Counted from the stretch's first letter, positions 18,610 through 28,259 are shown. The stretch is 64,000 nucleotides of DNA from an uncultured Methanoregula sp. (GCF_963678795.1 NZ_OY787452.1:1-64000); one strand, 5' to 3'. Numbers and translations are program-made. Notes: generated by a model not told the origin, from the sequence alone.

Positions 18610-19869
18610 AGAAGACAGTAAGATCTAAATAGACGGCGGGCGCCGAATATGGTCAATAAACGGCAAATTGCCCGCCGAATAAAGAATGAGATCCGAGCAG
18701 AAGATTGTTCCGAAATAGCAGTGAATGCAATCAACCGGCACCTAACGATTTCCATCAATGGAACGCTAAAACAAAAGACACTCATCCAGTCACTCGTCGG
18801 GATGTCAGCGACCAAACTATCAGTGCATTCCCTCAATAAAGTCGTAGAAAAAGTTCCGTGTGAAACATCGGTCAGATACCATTTGTCGAAGGTGAATTTG
18901 GATTCACTTCTGGAATTACAATCAAAGATCCTCACTTACTCAAACGGTCAGATCCTTGTTCCCGGGAAATCGTATCATTTTGCCATAGATTTCACCGACG
19001 ATCCGTATTATGGTGAAATTATCGAAGCGAACAAAGATTACGTCCTCAAGAGCAAAATGAAGAAATCAACAACGACATTTTACTCGTACGTTTCGCTCTA
19101 TATCACAACAAAAGGTCAACGGCAGACCTTTGCAGTTTTCCCGGTAAAAAAGGGAGTATCAAAGGTCGAGTACATTCGGAAATTCCTAGCTATAATCAAT
19201 AACGCGAAAGTGACTATCACCGTTCTCTGTCTCGATCGTGGTTTCTACTCGAACGAAGTGTTTTCGTTTCTCCAGAATGAGAACATCCCGCATATCGTGC
19301 CGGTGAGAAAATACGGCCTGGAACTCAAGAAAATTCTCCGGGGGAATCATTCCCGGTATGCCCAGTACACGATGATGGGGACAGGTAAACCTCTTGATCT
19401 TACTCTCGCAATTGATGTCCAGTACCTTCAGGGAAGGAATAAAAAATTCGGGAATGTGAATCTCGGTTATGTCGTATACGGCATTGACTGGAAACCCCGA
19501 AGAGTCTACCAGGTCTACAAGAACCGGTTCGCTATCGAATCTTCATACCGTATCCGAAACATCGTGAAAGCTAAAACATCTTCCCGGAATGTTGTGCTCC
19601 GCTATCTCTTGACGATAATCTCGTTCCTCCTCAAGAATATCTGGGTAACTCTTCAATGGATGTTCTTTTCAAAGGTTCAACGTGGGCCGAGAACGATTGA
19701 CGAAGATTTGTTCCGGTTTGATCTCTTCCGGCTACTTGTTTGGGAAGGACTCCGGAGAAAACTCAAATTCGTTACGGTTGTTTCTGTTCTTCGATCTCTC
19801 AGTTGATCGGAGGTTGGTAAGCGTTGATGACTATCCAAAGTTCATGGAAGAAAATTTAGAGAAGTACTG
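18579..19869 (+). mobile_element. ISH3-family insertion sequence, 1,291 bp, with AGGGT target duplication
   Basis: The left end CAGTACTTCACTAATTTTT and the right end read inward CAGTACTTCTCTAAATTTT match at 17 of 19 positions. AGGGT flanks the element at 18574-18578 and 19870-19874, a 5-base target duplication as expected for ISH3 elements. It holds one intact transposase gene. The perfect target repeat and the restorable reading frame of the host gene point to a recent insertion. Confidence 0.9.
18649..19806 (+). CDS. ISH3-family DDE transposase
   Basis: This intact transposase of 385 residues belongs to a family found mainly in archaea. The DDE residues are D114 in AIDFTDDPYYG, D196 in CLDRGFYS and E297 in FAIESSYR. 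The N-terminal ~100 residues are a helical DNA-binding region. A hydrophobic stretch near residue 315 (LRYLLTIISFLLKNIW) is usual for the group and is not a membrane signal. No frame break is visible, so it may still be able to move. Confidence 0.93.
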   Translation: MVNKRQIARRIKNEIRAEDCSEIAVNAINRHLTISINGTLKQKTLIQSLVGMSATKLSVHSLNKVVEKVPCETSVRYHLSKVNLDSLLELQSKILTYSNGQILVPGKSYHFAIDFTDDPYYGEIIEANKDYVLKSKMKKSTTTFYSYVSLYITTKGQRQTFAVFPVKKGVSKVEYIRKFLAIINNAKVTITVLCLDRGFYSNEVFSFLQNENIPHIVPVRKYGLELKKILRGNHSRYAQYTMMGTGKPLDLTLAIDVQYLQGRNKKFGNVNLGYVVYGIDWKPRRVYQVYKNRFAIESSYRIRNIVKAKTSSRNVVLRYLLTIISFLLKNIWVTLQWMFFSKVQRGPRTIDEDLFRFDLFRLLVWEGLRRKLKFVTVVSVLRSLS

Positions 19870-19872
19870 AGG

Positions 19873-20559
19873 GTGGGTGATTATTTTGATGTTTCAACTT
19901 TTTCGGTTGCTGATTATAATCTCGGGGCCTGGCTTCACTCAGAACTCACGAATTTGTCTGAAATGATTGCGAGCGGGGATGTCTATAAAGTAATGGGATG
20001 TCAGGACCATCAGGAATACGATGGAATATATCAGACATTCATAAAAACGAATAAACCGAAAATAATTTTACGGACACGAAATTTTAAAAATAAAGCCGTT
20101 GTCCATAACTCAAAAATTGAGATATTAAAGCCCGTAGTTGAGCATTTATTAGAAAAAGGATATTTTATTTTTAACATCGGCACCCCGACGATGCCCCTTT
20201 CAATAAAAAATGATGATTATCATGAAGTGAATCATAATATGGCGATAGAGGACGAATTTAAACTGTGTTCTCTTGCCCAGGCATGTATGTTATCAACTGA
20301 GGCAGGTCTCTTCATTGCGTTTGCCGCAACCGATTTAACGTTGATTCAATACGATGATGATCTCAATATTAAATGTCATAATGTGGATTTATTTGGTGCA
20401 AGGAGAAAAGCTGGTTTAAATGATATTGACATTCGCAACGAGATATTTAATAATGATTTTGAAGGGGCTGCGGATGTAATTTCAAGAAATGTTGAAAAAA
20501 AATCTAATACCAGAGATGACTGGCATTTTCAGCCAGAAATCACGAGGGTCGAGTTATAG
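19873..20559 (+). pseudogene. 3' half of the glycan gene split by the ISH3-family element
   Basis: The remaining part of the gene that begins at 18163. Codons from 19875 read GDYFDVSTFSVADYN and continue in the original frame to the TAG at 20557-20559; the GTG at 19873 is part of the target repeat and would be a chance start. IILRTRNFKNKA and the stretch LCSLAQACMLSTEAGLFI resemble the parts of GT-B enzymes and related surface-carbohydrate proteins that bind the sugar nucleotide. DDWHFQPEI marks the C-terminus. The function is unproven, and the intact allele should be a 366-residue protein. Confidence 0.8.
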
Positions 20560-20697
20560 ATCCGCATCTGGAACTGAAAGAACCTGAGTCTCTCGAATTT
20601 TATATTTTACAAAGTTCTGGAGAATTTATTCTATAATCTCATTAAAATTAATTATTAAAAAAACAGGCATTTCAGCACACGTATGCATTTAACTAAT

Positions 20698-21972
20698 TTA
20701 TAAGGGATATTTTTCTGCAAGTTCCTGAATATATATCTCCCAGCACGGAATTTCAGGAGTTCCCTCTTTCTTTACGTAATCATTCTGATATTTGTTGTAT
20801 GAATTGGTATCAATCTCCAATTCTTTTTTCCAATCTAATTCGGTAATTGTATCAATATTAATTGGATCTTTCTTTAAAAGATGGGCCATCATGTCAATAT
20901 AATCGCCTTCAAAAAACACCCCGGGAACTTTTTTCTGGAAGACATTCATTGTTGTAAATAAAATTGGTTTACGAAACAGCACAGCGAAATTCATTGAGCC
21001 ACTCGCATGAGCTACAACAAATGACGATTCAGCAATTAAACGGGCAGTCTCTCCCTTGGTAACCGGTCTACCCTTGAAATAATCTTTAGATTCATCATAA
21101 TTGGATCGTGGGTGGGCTGCGATAATAATTCTTACATGATAATTATTTTCGAGATAATTAAAAAAATTACACAGATTGGAACAATATTCTTCAATTCCGA
21201 TAGGGGCTTTCAGATTGAGGTACTCATAATCCGGGTGAAGGGGAACATTTTCATCGAGAAAAACACCGAGTGCGGGATCTGTTTTTTGATTGTTTCGCTC
21301 ATTTAGATAAGTATCATAATCGAACGAATGCGCCCAGATCAGGTGAGTTGTTTTTCTGTCGATAAGAATTCCATTATAAGCCAGTTCCAGGGATCTCACA
21401 CCGGATAGAAGTGCCATATCCGCGGGCTTTATGTTCAACATGTGATATTTTAATAAAATTGGATCGCAATATATGGAGAAAAATGCTTTACACAGCATCG
21501 TAAATCCATGTTTCTCTTTAAGACGGGATACTGCACTAAAGAGACATCTGAAAAATCCAACGGACTCACTTTTTTTCGGCGGTGGGCACTCTAAGGGATG
21601 GGTAATCATATTCAGTACGCAATATTTTATTTTTTTACGAGACAGTTGATCATAAATAAAAAGCATCTGCATATTGAAAGCTGCCATAATATTGACAACC
21701 GTGTCGGGGTTAATTTTCGATAGCGCGTGAATAATGTCCTGCTTGTCGTTAAATTTTTTATATTTATCAAAAATAATGGGATCGTCATCGTATAATTTCT
21801 GAAGAAAATTTTTACGGTGGATTTCATTTTGTAAAAAGGGACTGATGTCCCAGATTTCAACATCGAATCCATGTGACAGAAATATTTCGATACCAAAATT
21901 ATTGAAGTATTTTTTAGTCAAAGGTGTGCCTAAAATAAATATGATTTTCTTGATCCGGCAATTCATATTCAA
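20698..21972 (-). CDS. Surface-polysaccharide protein, probable GT-B fold, unassigned
   Basis: This 424-residue protein is the only minus-strand glycan gene in the left half of the island. IIFILGTPLTKKYFNNFG at the start and the C-terminal half (IIIAAHPRSNY, then ARLIAESSFVVAHASGSMNFAVLFRKPILF) match the layout of capsule and surface-carbohydrate proteins of the GT-B/CDP-glycerol-transferase type, in which the HxR-like and SGS segments bind the donor. I cannot name a substrate. It converges on the split gene at 20559. A TATA-like box lies about 48 bases before its start, and AAGG precedes the ATG. Confidence 0.65.
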   Translation of the reverse strand: MNMNCRIKKIIFILGTPLTKKYFNNFGIEIFLSHGFDVEIWDISPFLQNEIHRKNFLQKLYDDDPIIFDKYKKFNDKQDIIHALSKINPDTVVNIMAAFNMQMLFIYDQLSRKKIKYCVLNMITHPLECPPPKKSESVGFFRCLFSAVSRLKEKHGFTMLCKAFFSIYCDPILLKYHMLNIKPADMALLSGVRSLELAYNGILIDRKTTHLIWAHSFDYDTYLNERNNQKTDPALGVFLDENVPLHPDYEYLNLKAPIGIEEYCSNLCNFFNYLENNYHVRIIIAAHPRSNYDESKDYFKGRPVTKGETARLIAESSFVVAHASGSMNFAVLFRKPILFTTMNVFQKKVPGVFFEGDYIDMMAHLLKKDPINIDTITELDWKKELEIDTNSYNKYQNDYVKKEGTPEIPCWEIYIQELAEKYPL

Positions 21973-22393
21973 ACCTTACGAGACATATACACTAAATTGG
22001 TTGGGGATAAAAATCTGTTTATAAGAATTATATCATTTTTGCTATTCGAAAGAATTTTTAAAAATGTCCTCAAGAATTACCGTGAAATGGATAAGATCTT
22101 CCAAGACCGATAAATGAAACCATCAGGGTTCTGATTTAAAAAAAACAGAATGAATACATAATAACCAAGGGAACGATTGATGTTGGATCAAAGGATGAAT
22201 TATTTTTTTGGATCATATCTCGGACAAGTTGTGTAATCGGTAAAAAATGGTTTTATTTCTGGATGCTAACCCGAAGAATGTATTAAATTTCTAATACGCG
22301 AAATATTAACGGATAGAGAGATTGAAAATTTTTTCATAAGCCGGAAAACCACAGATATGCACGAGTAGGAGAATTCATTTACATTCATATGCC
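21973..22393. other. 421-base AT-rich divergent intergenic region
   Basis: No gene is visible here. The region separates two divergent genes and is very AT-rich, so it should hold both promoters. A TATA-like box for the minus-strand gene lies at 22017-22024; TAATACGCGAAATATTAA near 22295 is a partly symmetric stretch that could serve the plus-strand gene. A decayed gene fragment is possible but I cannot recognise one. Confidence 0.5.
22017..22024 (-). promoter_or_regulatory. Candidate TATA box for the minus-strand gene at 20698-21972
   Basis: Read on the minus strand this is TTATAAAC, about 48 bases before the start codon at 21972, which would place transcription start some 20 bases before the ATG. 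Confidence 0.4.
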
Positions 22394-23392
22394 GTGAAAA
22401 ATATGATTACGATAAAACTCGATATTCCTCGTTTCGGTTGGCCATTAGCTGATCTAAAGAATCCATTTTTACGACAGACCCCAAATAATTCAGGAATCTG
22501 GGGGAATTATCAGTTTTTCGTAAATACGCCGGTTAAAGAATGTGATTACTGGGTCGTATTCGATGATTTGGAAAATAGTACAGAATCCTGCAGATGTCCC
22601 CGCGATAATACGATATTTATTACAGGAGAATCCCCCAGTTTTACGCACTATGATCAGAGATTTCTCGATCAATTCGCTCACATAATTTCCAGCCACAAGG
22701 ATATAAAACACAAAAATCTTTACAATTATATCCAGGGACACCCATGGTTTGTCAATAAAAGTTACGATGAGTTGGTATCTCTCACCATGGTCCCAAAAAC
22801 CAAAGAAATCTCCCTCATTACTTCGAATAAAACGTTCTCCGATGGGCATAAGAAACGATATGAATTCGCCCTTGACATGAAAGAGCATTTTGGGGACAGG
22901 CTTGATCTTTTTGGTAACGGAATTGTACCGTTCCAGGATAAATGGGATGTACTTGCACCCTATAAATATTCAATTATTATCGAGAATTTTCGATGTGATG
23001 ACTGGATTACAGAAAAGCTATTTGATTGTTACCTGGCCCATTCGTTTCCATTCTATTTTGGATCTACGAATACCTCAAAATATTACAATGAACAGTCATA
23101 TGCCGAAATTGATATTTATGATAGTGAAGGATCGATAAAAAAGATAGAATCGATTCTTAACGAAACTGATCATTATCAGAAACATCTGCCCTCCGTTCTT
23201 CAGGCCAAGGAGCAGACATTGAACCGGTATAATTTATTTCCGAACATAATCCATTATATCGAGCAGGAAAAGCTTAGTTCTTTAAAATCAAACGGAGATA
23301 TACTATTAAAAAAGCGAGATCCCACAATTAATCCCATTAAAAATCTGAAATTATCAATTTCACGTTTTTTTAGTCGGAAGTTCCGCGAGTAA
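22394..23392 (+). CDS. GT10-family (alpha-1,3/4-fucosyltransferase-like) glycosyltransferase
   Basis: This is a 332-residue enzyme of the GT10 type, which transfers fucose from GDP-fucose. The hallmark lies in the C-terminal half: YKYSIIIENFRCDDWITEKLFD followed by FPFYFGS (about residues 198-226); the E in ENF and the EKL motif bind GDP-fucose. FITGESPSFTHY near residue 78 fits the acceptor domain. The gene lies close to a GT11 fucosyltransferase and a GDP-fucose-synthase-type gene, which supports fucose or a related 6-deoxy sugar as donor. The start is GTG 22394 or ATG 22403; no clear ribosome site separates them. Confidence 0.82.
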   Translation: MKNMITIKLDIPRFGWPLADLKNPFLRQTPNNSGIWGNYQFFVNTPVKECDYWVVFDDLENSTESCRCPRDNTIFITGESPSFTHYDQRFLDQFAHIISSHKDIKHKNLYNYIQGHPWFVNKSYDELVSLTMVPKTKEISLITSNKTFSDGHKKRYEFALDMKEHFGDRLDLFGNGIVPFQDKWDVLAPYKYSIIIENFRCDDWITEKLFDCYLAHSFPFYFGSTNTSKYYNEQSYAEIDIYDSEGSIKKIESILNETDHYQKHLPSVLQAKEQTLNRYNLFPNIIHYIEQEKLSSLKSNGDILLKKRDPTINPIKNLKLSISRFFSRKFRE

Positions 23393-23431
23393 AAATTTAA
23401 TTATACCACAAAACCTAAAAAGAGGATCATC

Positions 23432-24910
23432 ATGGGAAAACGGGTAATACTGGTCAGTACAAATTGGGAAGAAGTATCTTTATGTTCATCAAGTCTCGAC
23501 CGGAAACTTGAGGTTAAATGTACTGACGAATCACATTATCCTCTGGGTATCGCATATTTGCACTCATTTTTAGAGTCAAAAGGCCATGATGTCGAGAGTT
23601 TATGGTTAAATAATTACCCGTTTGAATATGGATTATCTTCCATCACCGCAACTATCGACAAATTTAATCCTGACGTTGTTGGCCTTCAGTTATTTACTCC
23701 GAACAGAATGAGCAGTTATCAGGTAATCGAGTTTATCCATAACAAATATCCCAATATCACGATTGTAATCGGGGGTATTCATACTACAATTATGTATGAC
23801 CAGTTACTGCGAAAATACCCGTATGTTATTGCAGTACTTGGCGAAGGTGAGTTTTCATTTAATAATTTACTTCAGGAACTATCAACACCGGATCCAGATC
23901 TAAAAACCGTCAATGGTATCGCTTTTTTTCATGGCGGGAATGTTCTTCGGAATCCCGACCAGGAATTAATCGAAAATCTTGATATTTTACCGTTTCCCAA
24001 ACATGAACTATTTTTTTCGGGAACCCGTGTTAATGCATGCATAATTACATCCAGAGGTTGTCCAAACCGGTGCAGCTTTTGTTGTCTGAATACACACAAT
24101 AAACGAAAAGTTCGTCTTCGATCAGTTGAGAATGTAGTGGATGAAATTGAGTGGCTCATAACATCATTCCCCCAATTAAAATCGATCTGGATCCATGACG
24201 ATACCTTTTTCCTTAATACGTCCCGGGTAATCCAATTCTGCGACCTGATTATCTCAAAAAATATAAAGATAAATTTTATCTGTAGCGGCAAATTTAAACC
24301 AATTTCAAAAGAGATGGTACAAAAACTTGAGCAGGCGCATTTTATCAAAGTTCTGCTGGGCCTGGAAAGTGCAGATGAATCGATATTAAAAAGATGTCAT
24401 AAAGGCATTACGCAAAAAGATGTAATCCATGCAGTTGATCTCTTTGCAAAATCAAAAATTGACATATACGCGTTTATTATTGTCGGACTTCCCGGGGAAA
24501 CTCAGGAAACGGTCATAAATACCGGACGGTTTATTCAAAAACTCCAGCGGATGAAATACATGTACTATGACAATATTGGCGTTCTTACAATATATCCCGG
24601 AACTGAAGTTTATGAAATTGCGAAAAGCAACGGGGTTCTTGATGATGATTACTGGCTTACAGATAAAATCACCCCGTTGTATACGGTTGAACACTCCCAG
24701 GAGCAATTATTCTTATTCAAAGAAATGATGCTGGATTATATCTCCTCTGACCGGTTATTCACAAAAGAAAGATTTTTTAAACAATGGTTTATGATCCCGT
24801 CGGTTTTTTCATATAAATTACGGTATTTATGGCTGGAACGGCTGAAATATATCATTCATAAAATCTTCGCGGGAAAAATACATACCAGCACAACAGGGAC
24901 CCGGCAATAA
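23432..24910 (+). CDS. B12-binding radical SAM protein (copy 4 of 4)
   Basis: This protein has 492 residues. The N-terminal domain shows YPLGIAYLHSFLESKGH (residue 36 on) and IGGIHTTI near residue 113; the radical SAM cluster motif is SRGCPNRCSFC (C210, C214, C217). LGLESADE and GLPGETQETV follow. The extra lysine-rich C-terminal tail (residues ~430-492) is longer than in the other three copies. It has an AGAGGA ribosome site and shares one base with the GT11 gene (TAATG), so it is translated with fucosyl genes and may modify a fucose-containing glycan. Confidence 0.86.
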   Translation: MGKRVILVSTNWEEVSLCSSSLDRKLEVKCTDESHYPLGIAYLHSFLESKGHDVESLWLNNYPFEYGLSSITATIDKFNPDVVGLQLFTPNRMSSYQVIEFIHNKYPNITIVIGGIHTTIMYDQLLRKYPYVIAVLGEGEFSFNNLLQELSTPDPDLKTVNGIAFFHGGNVLRNPDQELIENLDILPFPKHELFFSGTRVNACIITSRGCPNRCSFCCLNTHNKRKVRLRSVENVVDEIEWLITSFPQLKSIWIHDDTFFLNTSRVIQFCDLIISKNIKINFICSGKFKPISKEMVQKLEQAHFIKVLLGLESADESILKRCHKGITQKDVIHAVDLFAKSKIDIYAFIIVGLPGETQETVINTGRFIQKLQRMKYMYYDNIGVLTIYPGTEVYEIAKSNGVLDDDYWLTDKITPLYTVEHSQEQLFLFKEMMLDYISSDRLFTKERFFKQWFMIPSVFSYKLRYLWLERLKYIIHKIFAGKIHTSTTGTRQ

Positions 24911-25806
24911 TGATAATCGTCAGAATAATCGGTGGACTCGGTAACCAGATGTTTCAATATGCGGTGGGGAGAGCCATCGCGTTGAAAAATGGTGTTGAAT
25001 TAAAGCTGGACATTTCCGCATTCGATTCTTATAAACTTCATCAGTACGGGTTAAACAATTTTAATATCGTTGAGAATATCGCGACGGAGGCAGAGGTGAA
25101 GAAACTGACCCGCTGGAAAATAGAGGTTCCTGAAAAATTTAAAAAATATTACAGGATTTTCGATAATTCATTCAGTCATATCATCCCTTATTACAAACAG
25201 AAATATGTAAAGGAGCGGGATTATCCATTTGATCCCAACATCCTCAAAATCATTGACAATACCTATCTTGATGGCTACTGGGGCAGTGAAAAATATTTTT
25301 TGAATATTGAATCAACAATCCGGAACGATTTTACATTAAAACATGAATCTGATGCAGAAAATATCAAGATTGCGGATAAGATAAACAGAACCAATTCAAT
25401 AAGTGTTCATTTCAGGAGAGGTGATTACGTCACTGATCCAACAACCAATGCAATACATGGAACATGCTCCATTGATTATTATTACAGGGCAATTGAAGAT
25501 GTTTGTAAATACGTCACCGATCCCCATTTTTTTATTTTTTCAAATGATCCTGAATGGGTAAAAGAACATTTTTCGATCCCGCATCCGGTGTATCTGATTA
25601 GCGTAAATGGACCTGAAAGGAATTATGAAGACATGCATCTTATGAGCCTGTGTAAACACCATATTATCGCAAACAGTACATTCAGCTGGTGGGGCGCCTG
25701 GTTAGGTAAAAACAAAGATAGACGAGTATATACTCCAAAAAGCTGGTATAATGTCGATTATATCAATCAGAAAGACACCTTTCCGGAATCGTGGCATAAA
25801 CTATAA
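24910..25806 (+). CDS. GT11-family alpha-1,2-fucosyltransferase
   Basis: This 298-residue enzyme has the usual GT11 length and motifs: GGLGNQMFQYAVGRA at the N-terminus, SVHFRRGDYV (about residues 163-172, the HxRRxD motif that binds GDP-fucose) and ANSTFSWWGAWLG near residue 257. It transfers L-fucose in alpha-1,2 linkage to a glycan in the cytoplasm or at the membrane face. Its ATG overlaps the radical SAM stop by one base. With the GT10 gene it gives two fucosyltransferases of different families in 3.5 kb. GT11 members in bacteria act on O-antigens, so a similar role is likely here. Confidence 0.93.
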   Translation: MIIVRIIGGLGNQMFQYAVGRAIALKNGVELKLDISAFDSYKLHQYGLNNFNIVENIATEAEVKKLTRWKIEVPEKFKKYYRIFDNSFSHIIPYYKQKYVKERDYPFDPNILKIIDNTYLDGYWGSEKYFLNIESTIRNDFTLKHESDAENIKIADKINRTNSISVHFRRGDYVTDPTTNAIHGTCSIDYYYRAIEDVCKYVTDPHFFIFSNDPEWVKEHFSIPHPVYLISVNGPERNYEDMHLMSLCKHHIIANSTFSWWGAWLGKNKDRRVYTPKSWYNVDYINQKDTFPESWHKL

Positions 25807-26013
25807 AACCATTTTGTGAGCGTCTTTTATGGATTTACTGATCTAAATTGTATTTTTTCGATTTTTAATGCGGTTACAAGAATAAGAGAGAGAAACTCCC
25901 GTTCCTCCGGGTATTTTTGAGATTTTTTTTCATCCAGACACAGACTAGTAGGAGATGGATTTCCGGTCAAACATATTGCAAGAAAAGAAATATTGTCTGA
26001 TAAGATATCTACT

Positions 26014-26973
26014 ATGGAAAAAAATTCATTAATATATGTGGCAGGCCATCGTGGAATGGTCGGGTCTTCCATCATCAGCCAGTTAAAAAAGAGTGGTTAT
26101 AATAATATCATTACCGCGACGAGCAATGAGCTGGATTTGAAAGATCGTGGTGCCGTTGACAATTTTTTTCGCAGCAATTCAATTGAGTATGTATTCCTTG
26201 CCGCAGCAAAAGTCGGGGGAATAAAAGCGAACATTTCCCATCCTGCAGAATTTCTCTACGATAATCTGATGATTCAGAATAATATTTTTGAATGTTGTCG
26301 GAAATACGGGATAAAAAAGTTATTATTTCTTGGAAGTTCCTGTATTTATCCCAAAGACTGTCCTCAGCCCATGAAAGAAGAATATCTGATGACAGGTCCG
26401 CTTGAACCTACCAATGAAGGGTATGCCCTTGCAAAAATCGCGGGTTTGAAGATGGCCCTTTATTATAACCAGCAATATGGCCTGAACACGATCTGCCCGA
26501 TGCCCTGCAATCTTTATGGTGCGAATGATCATTTTGATCCGGAGAATTCGCATGTGTTATCAGCGCTGGTAAAAAAATTTGTTGATGCTGTGGAAGATGA
26601 TACTAAAAAAGTAGTTCTTTGGGGTTCTGGCATTGCCAGAAGAGAGTTTCTTAATGTGGAAGATCTTTCAGTTGCACTTTTATTTTTGATGGAGAAATGG
26701 AACCATCCTGAAATCATTAATGTCGGATGGGGAGATGACATATCCATCCGTGATTTGGCAACGCTTGTAGCAAAAAAAACCGGTTACCATGGACAAATTG
26801 AGTGGGATACCACAATGCCTGATGGCATGTTGAGAAAATGTATGGATATATCAAAGATTACTGCACTTGGGTTTACGCCAAAGATCACCTTGGATGAAGG
26901 TATCATAAGGATGATCAGTGACTACAAACAAATAAGAAAAACCCAAATTTCTATCAAACCAAACAACAGGTAG
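26014..26973 (+). CDS. GDP-L-fucose synthase-type (or GDP-L-colitose synthase) SDR
   Basis: This extended SDR of 319 residues converts a GDP-4-keto-6-deoxy sugar by 3,5-epimerisation and 4-reduction. VAGHRGMVGSS (residues 9-19) is the NADP loop, LGSSCIYPKDCPQPM (106-120) holds the catalytic S and C, and Y137/K141 (YALAKIAGL) is the catalytic pair. This is the Fcl (WcaG) signature. Because a ColD-like 3-dehydratase follows by 7 bases, the closely related ColC reaction to GDP-L-colitose is an alternative. A GDP-mannose 4,6-dehydratase is not in the window. ATG 26014 was preferred to the TTG at 25993. Confidence 0.87.
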   Translation: MEKNSLIYVAGHRGMVGSSIISQLKKSGYNNIITATSNELDLKDRGAVDNFFRSNSIEYVFLAAAKVGGIKANISHPAEFLYDNLMIQNNIFECCRKYGIKKLLFLGSSCIYPKDCPQPMKEEYLMTGPLEPTNEGYALAKIAGLKMALYYNQQYGLNTICPMPCNLYGANDHFDPENSHVLSALVKKFVDAVEDDTKKVVLWGSGIARREFLNVEDLSVALLFLMEKWNHPEIINVGWGDDISIRDLATLVAKKTGYHGQIEWDTTMPDGMLRKCMDISKITALGFTPKITLDEGIIRMISDYKQIRKTQISIKPNNR

Positions 26974-26980
26974 ATCGACA

Positions 26981-28168
26981 ATGCTTCCCTTAATGAAAAA
27001 TGCGTTTATCAATGAATACGAGACAAAAAAGGCACTTGCGGAATTCATAGTGCAGGCCCCGCGTTTGAGCATGGATCAGCAATGTTTCAGATTTGAGTCG
27101 GAATTCTCAAAGGTTCAACAGCGGGATGAAGCGGTTTTATTTAACAGCGGTGGCAGTGCGAATCTGGCATTATTACAAGCCCTGAAAAACTTAGGTTATT
27201 TAAAGGAGAACGCTCTTGTAGGCTTTTCAGCATTGACCTGGTCGACAAATACCATGCCGATTATTCAGATGGGTTTTATCCCGGTGCCCGTGGATTGCGA
27301 ACCCACCACCCTGAATATCATGTCATGGAATCTTGAAGAGCGGTTGAAAAATTGTAAACTGGATGCATTATTTATTACGAATGCATTGGGCTTCACCGGC
27401 GATTTGGATAAAATAAAACGCATCTGCGGGGAAAATAATATCCTCCTGATTGAAGACAACTGTGAATCTCTGGGCAGTGAACTGCCTTCGGGGAAAGCCG
27501 GCAATTTTGGCATTGCATCCACATTCTCTTTTTTTGTTGCTCATCATATGTCAACAATAGAAGGCGGGATGGTATGTACTGACAACAAAGAACTTGCACA
27601 AATGCTTCGGATTGTACGGGCAAACGGATGGGACCGTAATCTGGATCTAAACCAGCAATCCAAAATCAGGAAAAAATTTAAAATACATTCTGAATTTGAT
27701 GCAAAATACACGTTTTACGATTTAGGTTATAATCTCCGGCCCACAGAAATCACCGGATTTCTGGGATCATTCCAGTTAAGATTTTTAGCGGAATCAATTA
27801 ATCAGAGAGAGAGAAATTATCATTTTCTTGAAAGGGATGCAATTAACAATTCTGATCTGGTACCCTTGGATCATTCCCATCTGTCCGTACTCTCAAATTT
27901 TGCATTCCCCGTATTATGCAAAAGCCCGGCATTGAGAGACAAATACCTTAAACGGTTTTCCAGTGCCGATATTGAAATCCGACCTGTGATTGCAGGCAAT
28001 ATTCAAAAACAGCCGTTTTATTCAAAATATGTGAAAAATCTTTATGATCTGCCGGGAACGGATATGATTCATCACTGTGGTTTTTATTGTGGAAATTATC
28101 CGGAACTGACGCAGCCGGATCTCGATCTTCTCTCACGGTGTCTGAAAAAGCAGGATTTACTCAACTGA
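26981..28168 (+). CDS. ColD-like GDP-4-keto-6-deoxymannose 3-dehydratase
   Basis: This PLP protein of the DegT fold has 395 residues. The segment FFVAHHMSTIEGGMV places H188 where aminotransferases have lysine; His188 is also the catalytic base of E. coli ColD. Further shared blocks are RANGWDRNL, DLGYNLRPTEITGFLG, ADIEIRPVIAGNI and FYCGNYPEL. ColD uses PLP and glutamate to remove the 3-hydroxyl from GDP-4-keto-6-deoxymannose, the first committed step to L-colitose. The Fcl-type gene just upstream could supply the second step. It has no iron-sulfur cysteines, unlike the RfbH protein at 32297. Confidence 0.82.
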   Translation: MLPLMKNAFINEYETKKALAEFIVQAPRLSMDQQCFRFESEFSKVQQRDEAVLFNSGGSANLALLQALKNLGYLKENALVGFSALTWSTNTMPIIQMGFIPVPVDCEPTTLNIMSWNLEERLKNCKLDALFITNALGFTGDLDKIKRICGENNILLIEDNCESLGSELPSGKAGNFGIASTFSFFVAHHMSTIEGGMVCTDNKELAQMLRIVRANGWDRNLDLNQQSKIRKKFKIHSEFDAKYTFYDLGYNLRPTEITGFLGSFQLRFLAESINQRERNYHFLERDAINNSDLVPLDHSHLSVLSNFAFPVLCKSPALRDKYLKRFSSADIEIRPVIAGNIQKQPFYSKYVKNLYDLPGTDMIHHCGFYCGNYPELTQPDLDLLSRCLKKQDLLN

Positions 28169-28249
28169 CCTGTTGTTAAGGACACCATCAACGATCTTTA
28201 CGAATCATCGCAATAACAGAAAATTCCCCGCGTAAGGAAAATTTTCATC

Positions 28250-28259
28250 TTTTTATAAT
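28250..28259 (+). promoter_or_regulatory. Candidate TATA box before the CDP-sugar operon
   Basis: TTTTTATAAT lies in the 228-base gap before rfbF, with an A-rich stretch upstream. The gap suggests a new transcript beginning here, with a leader of about 110 bases. Support is limited to sequence resemblance. Confidence 0.35.
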
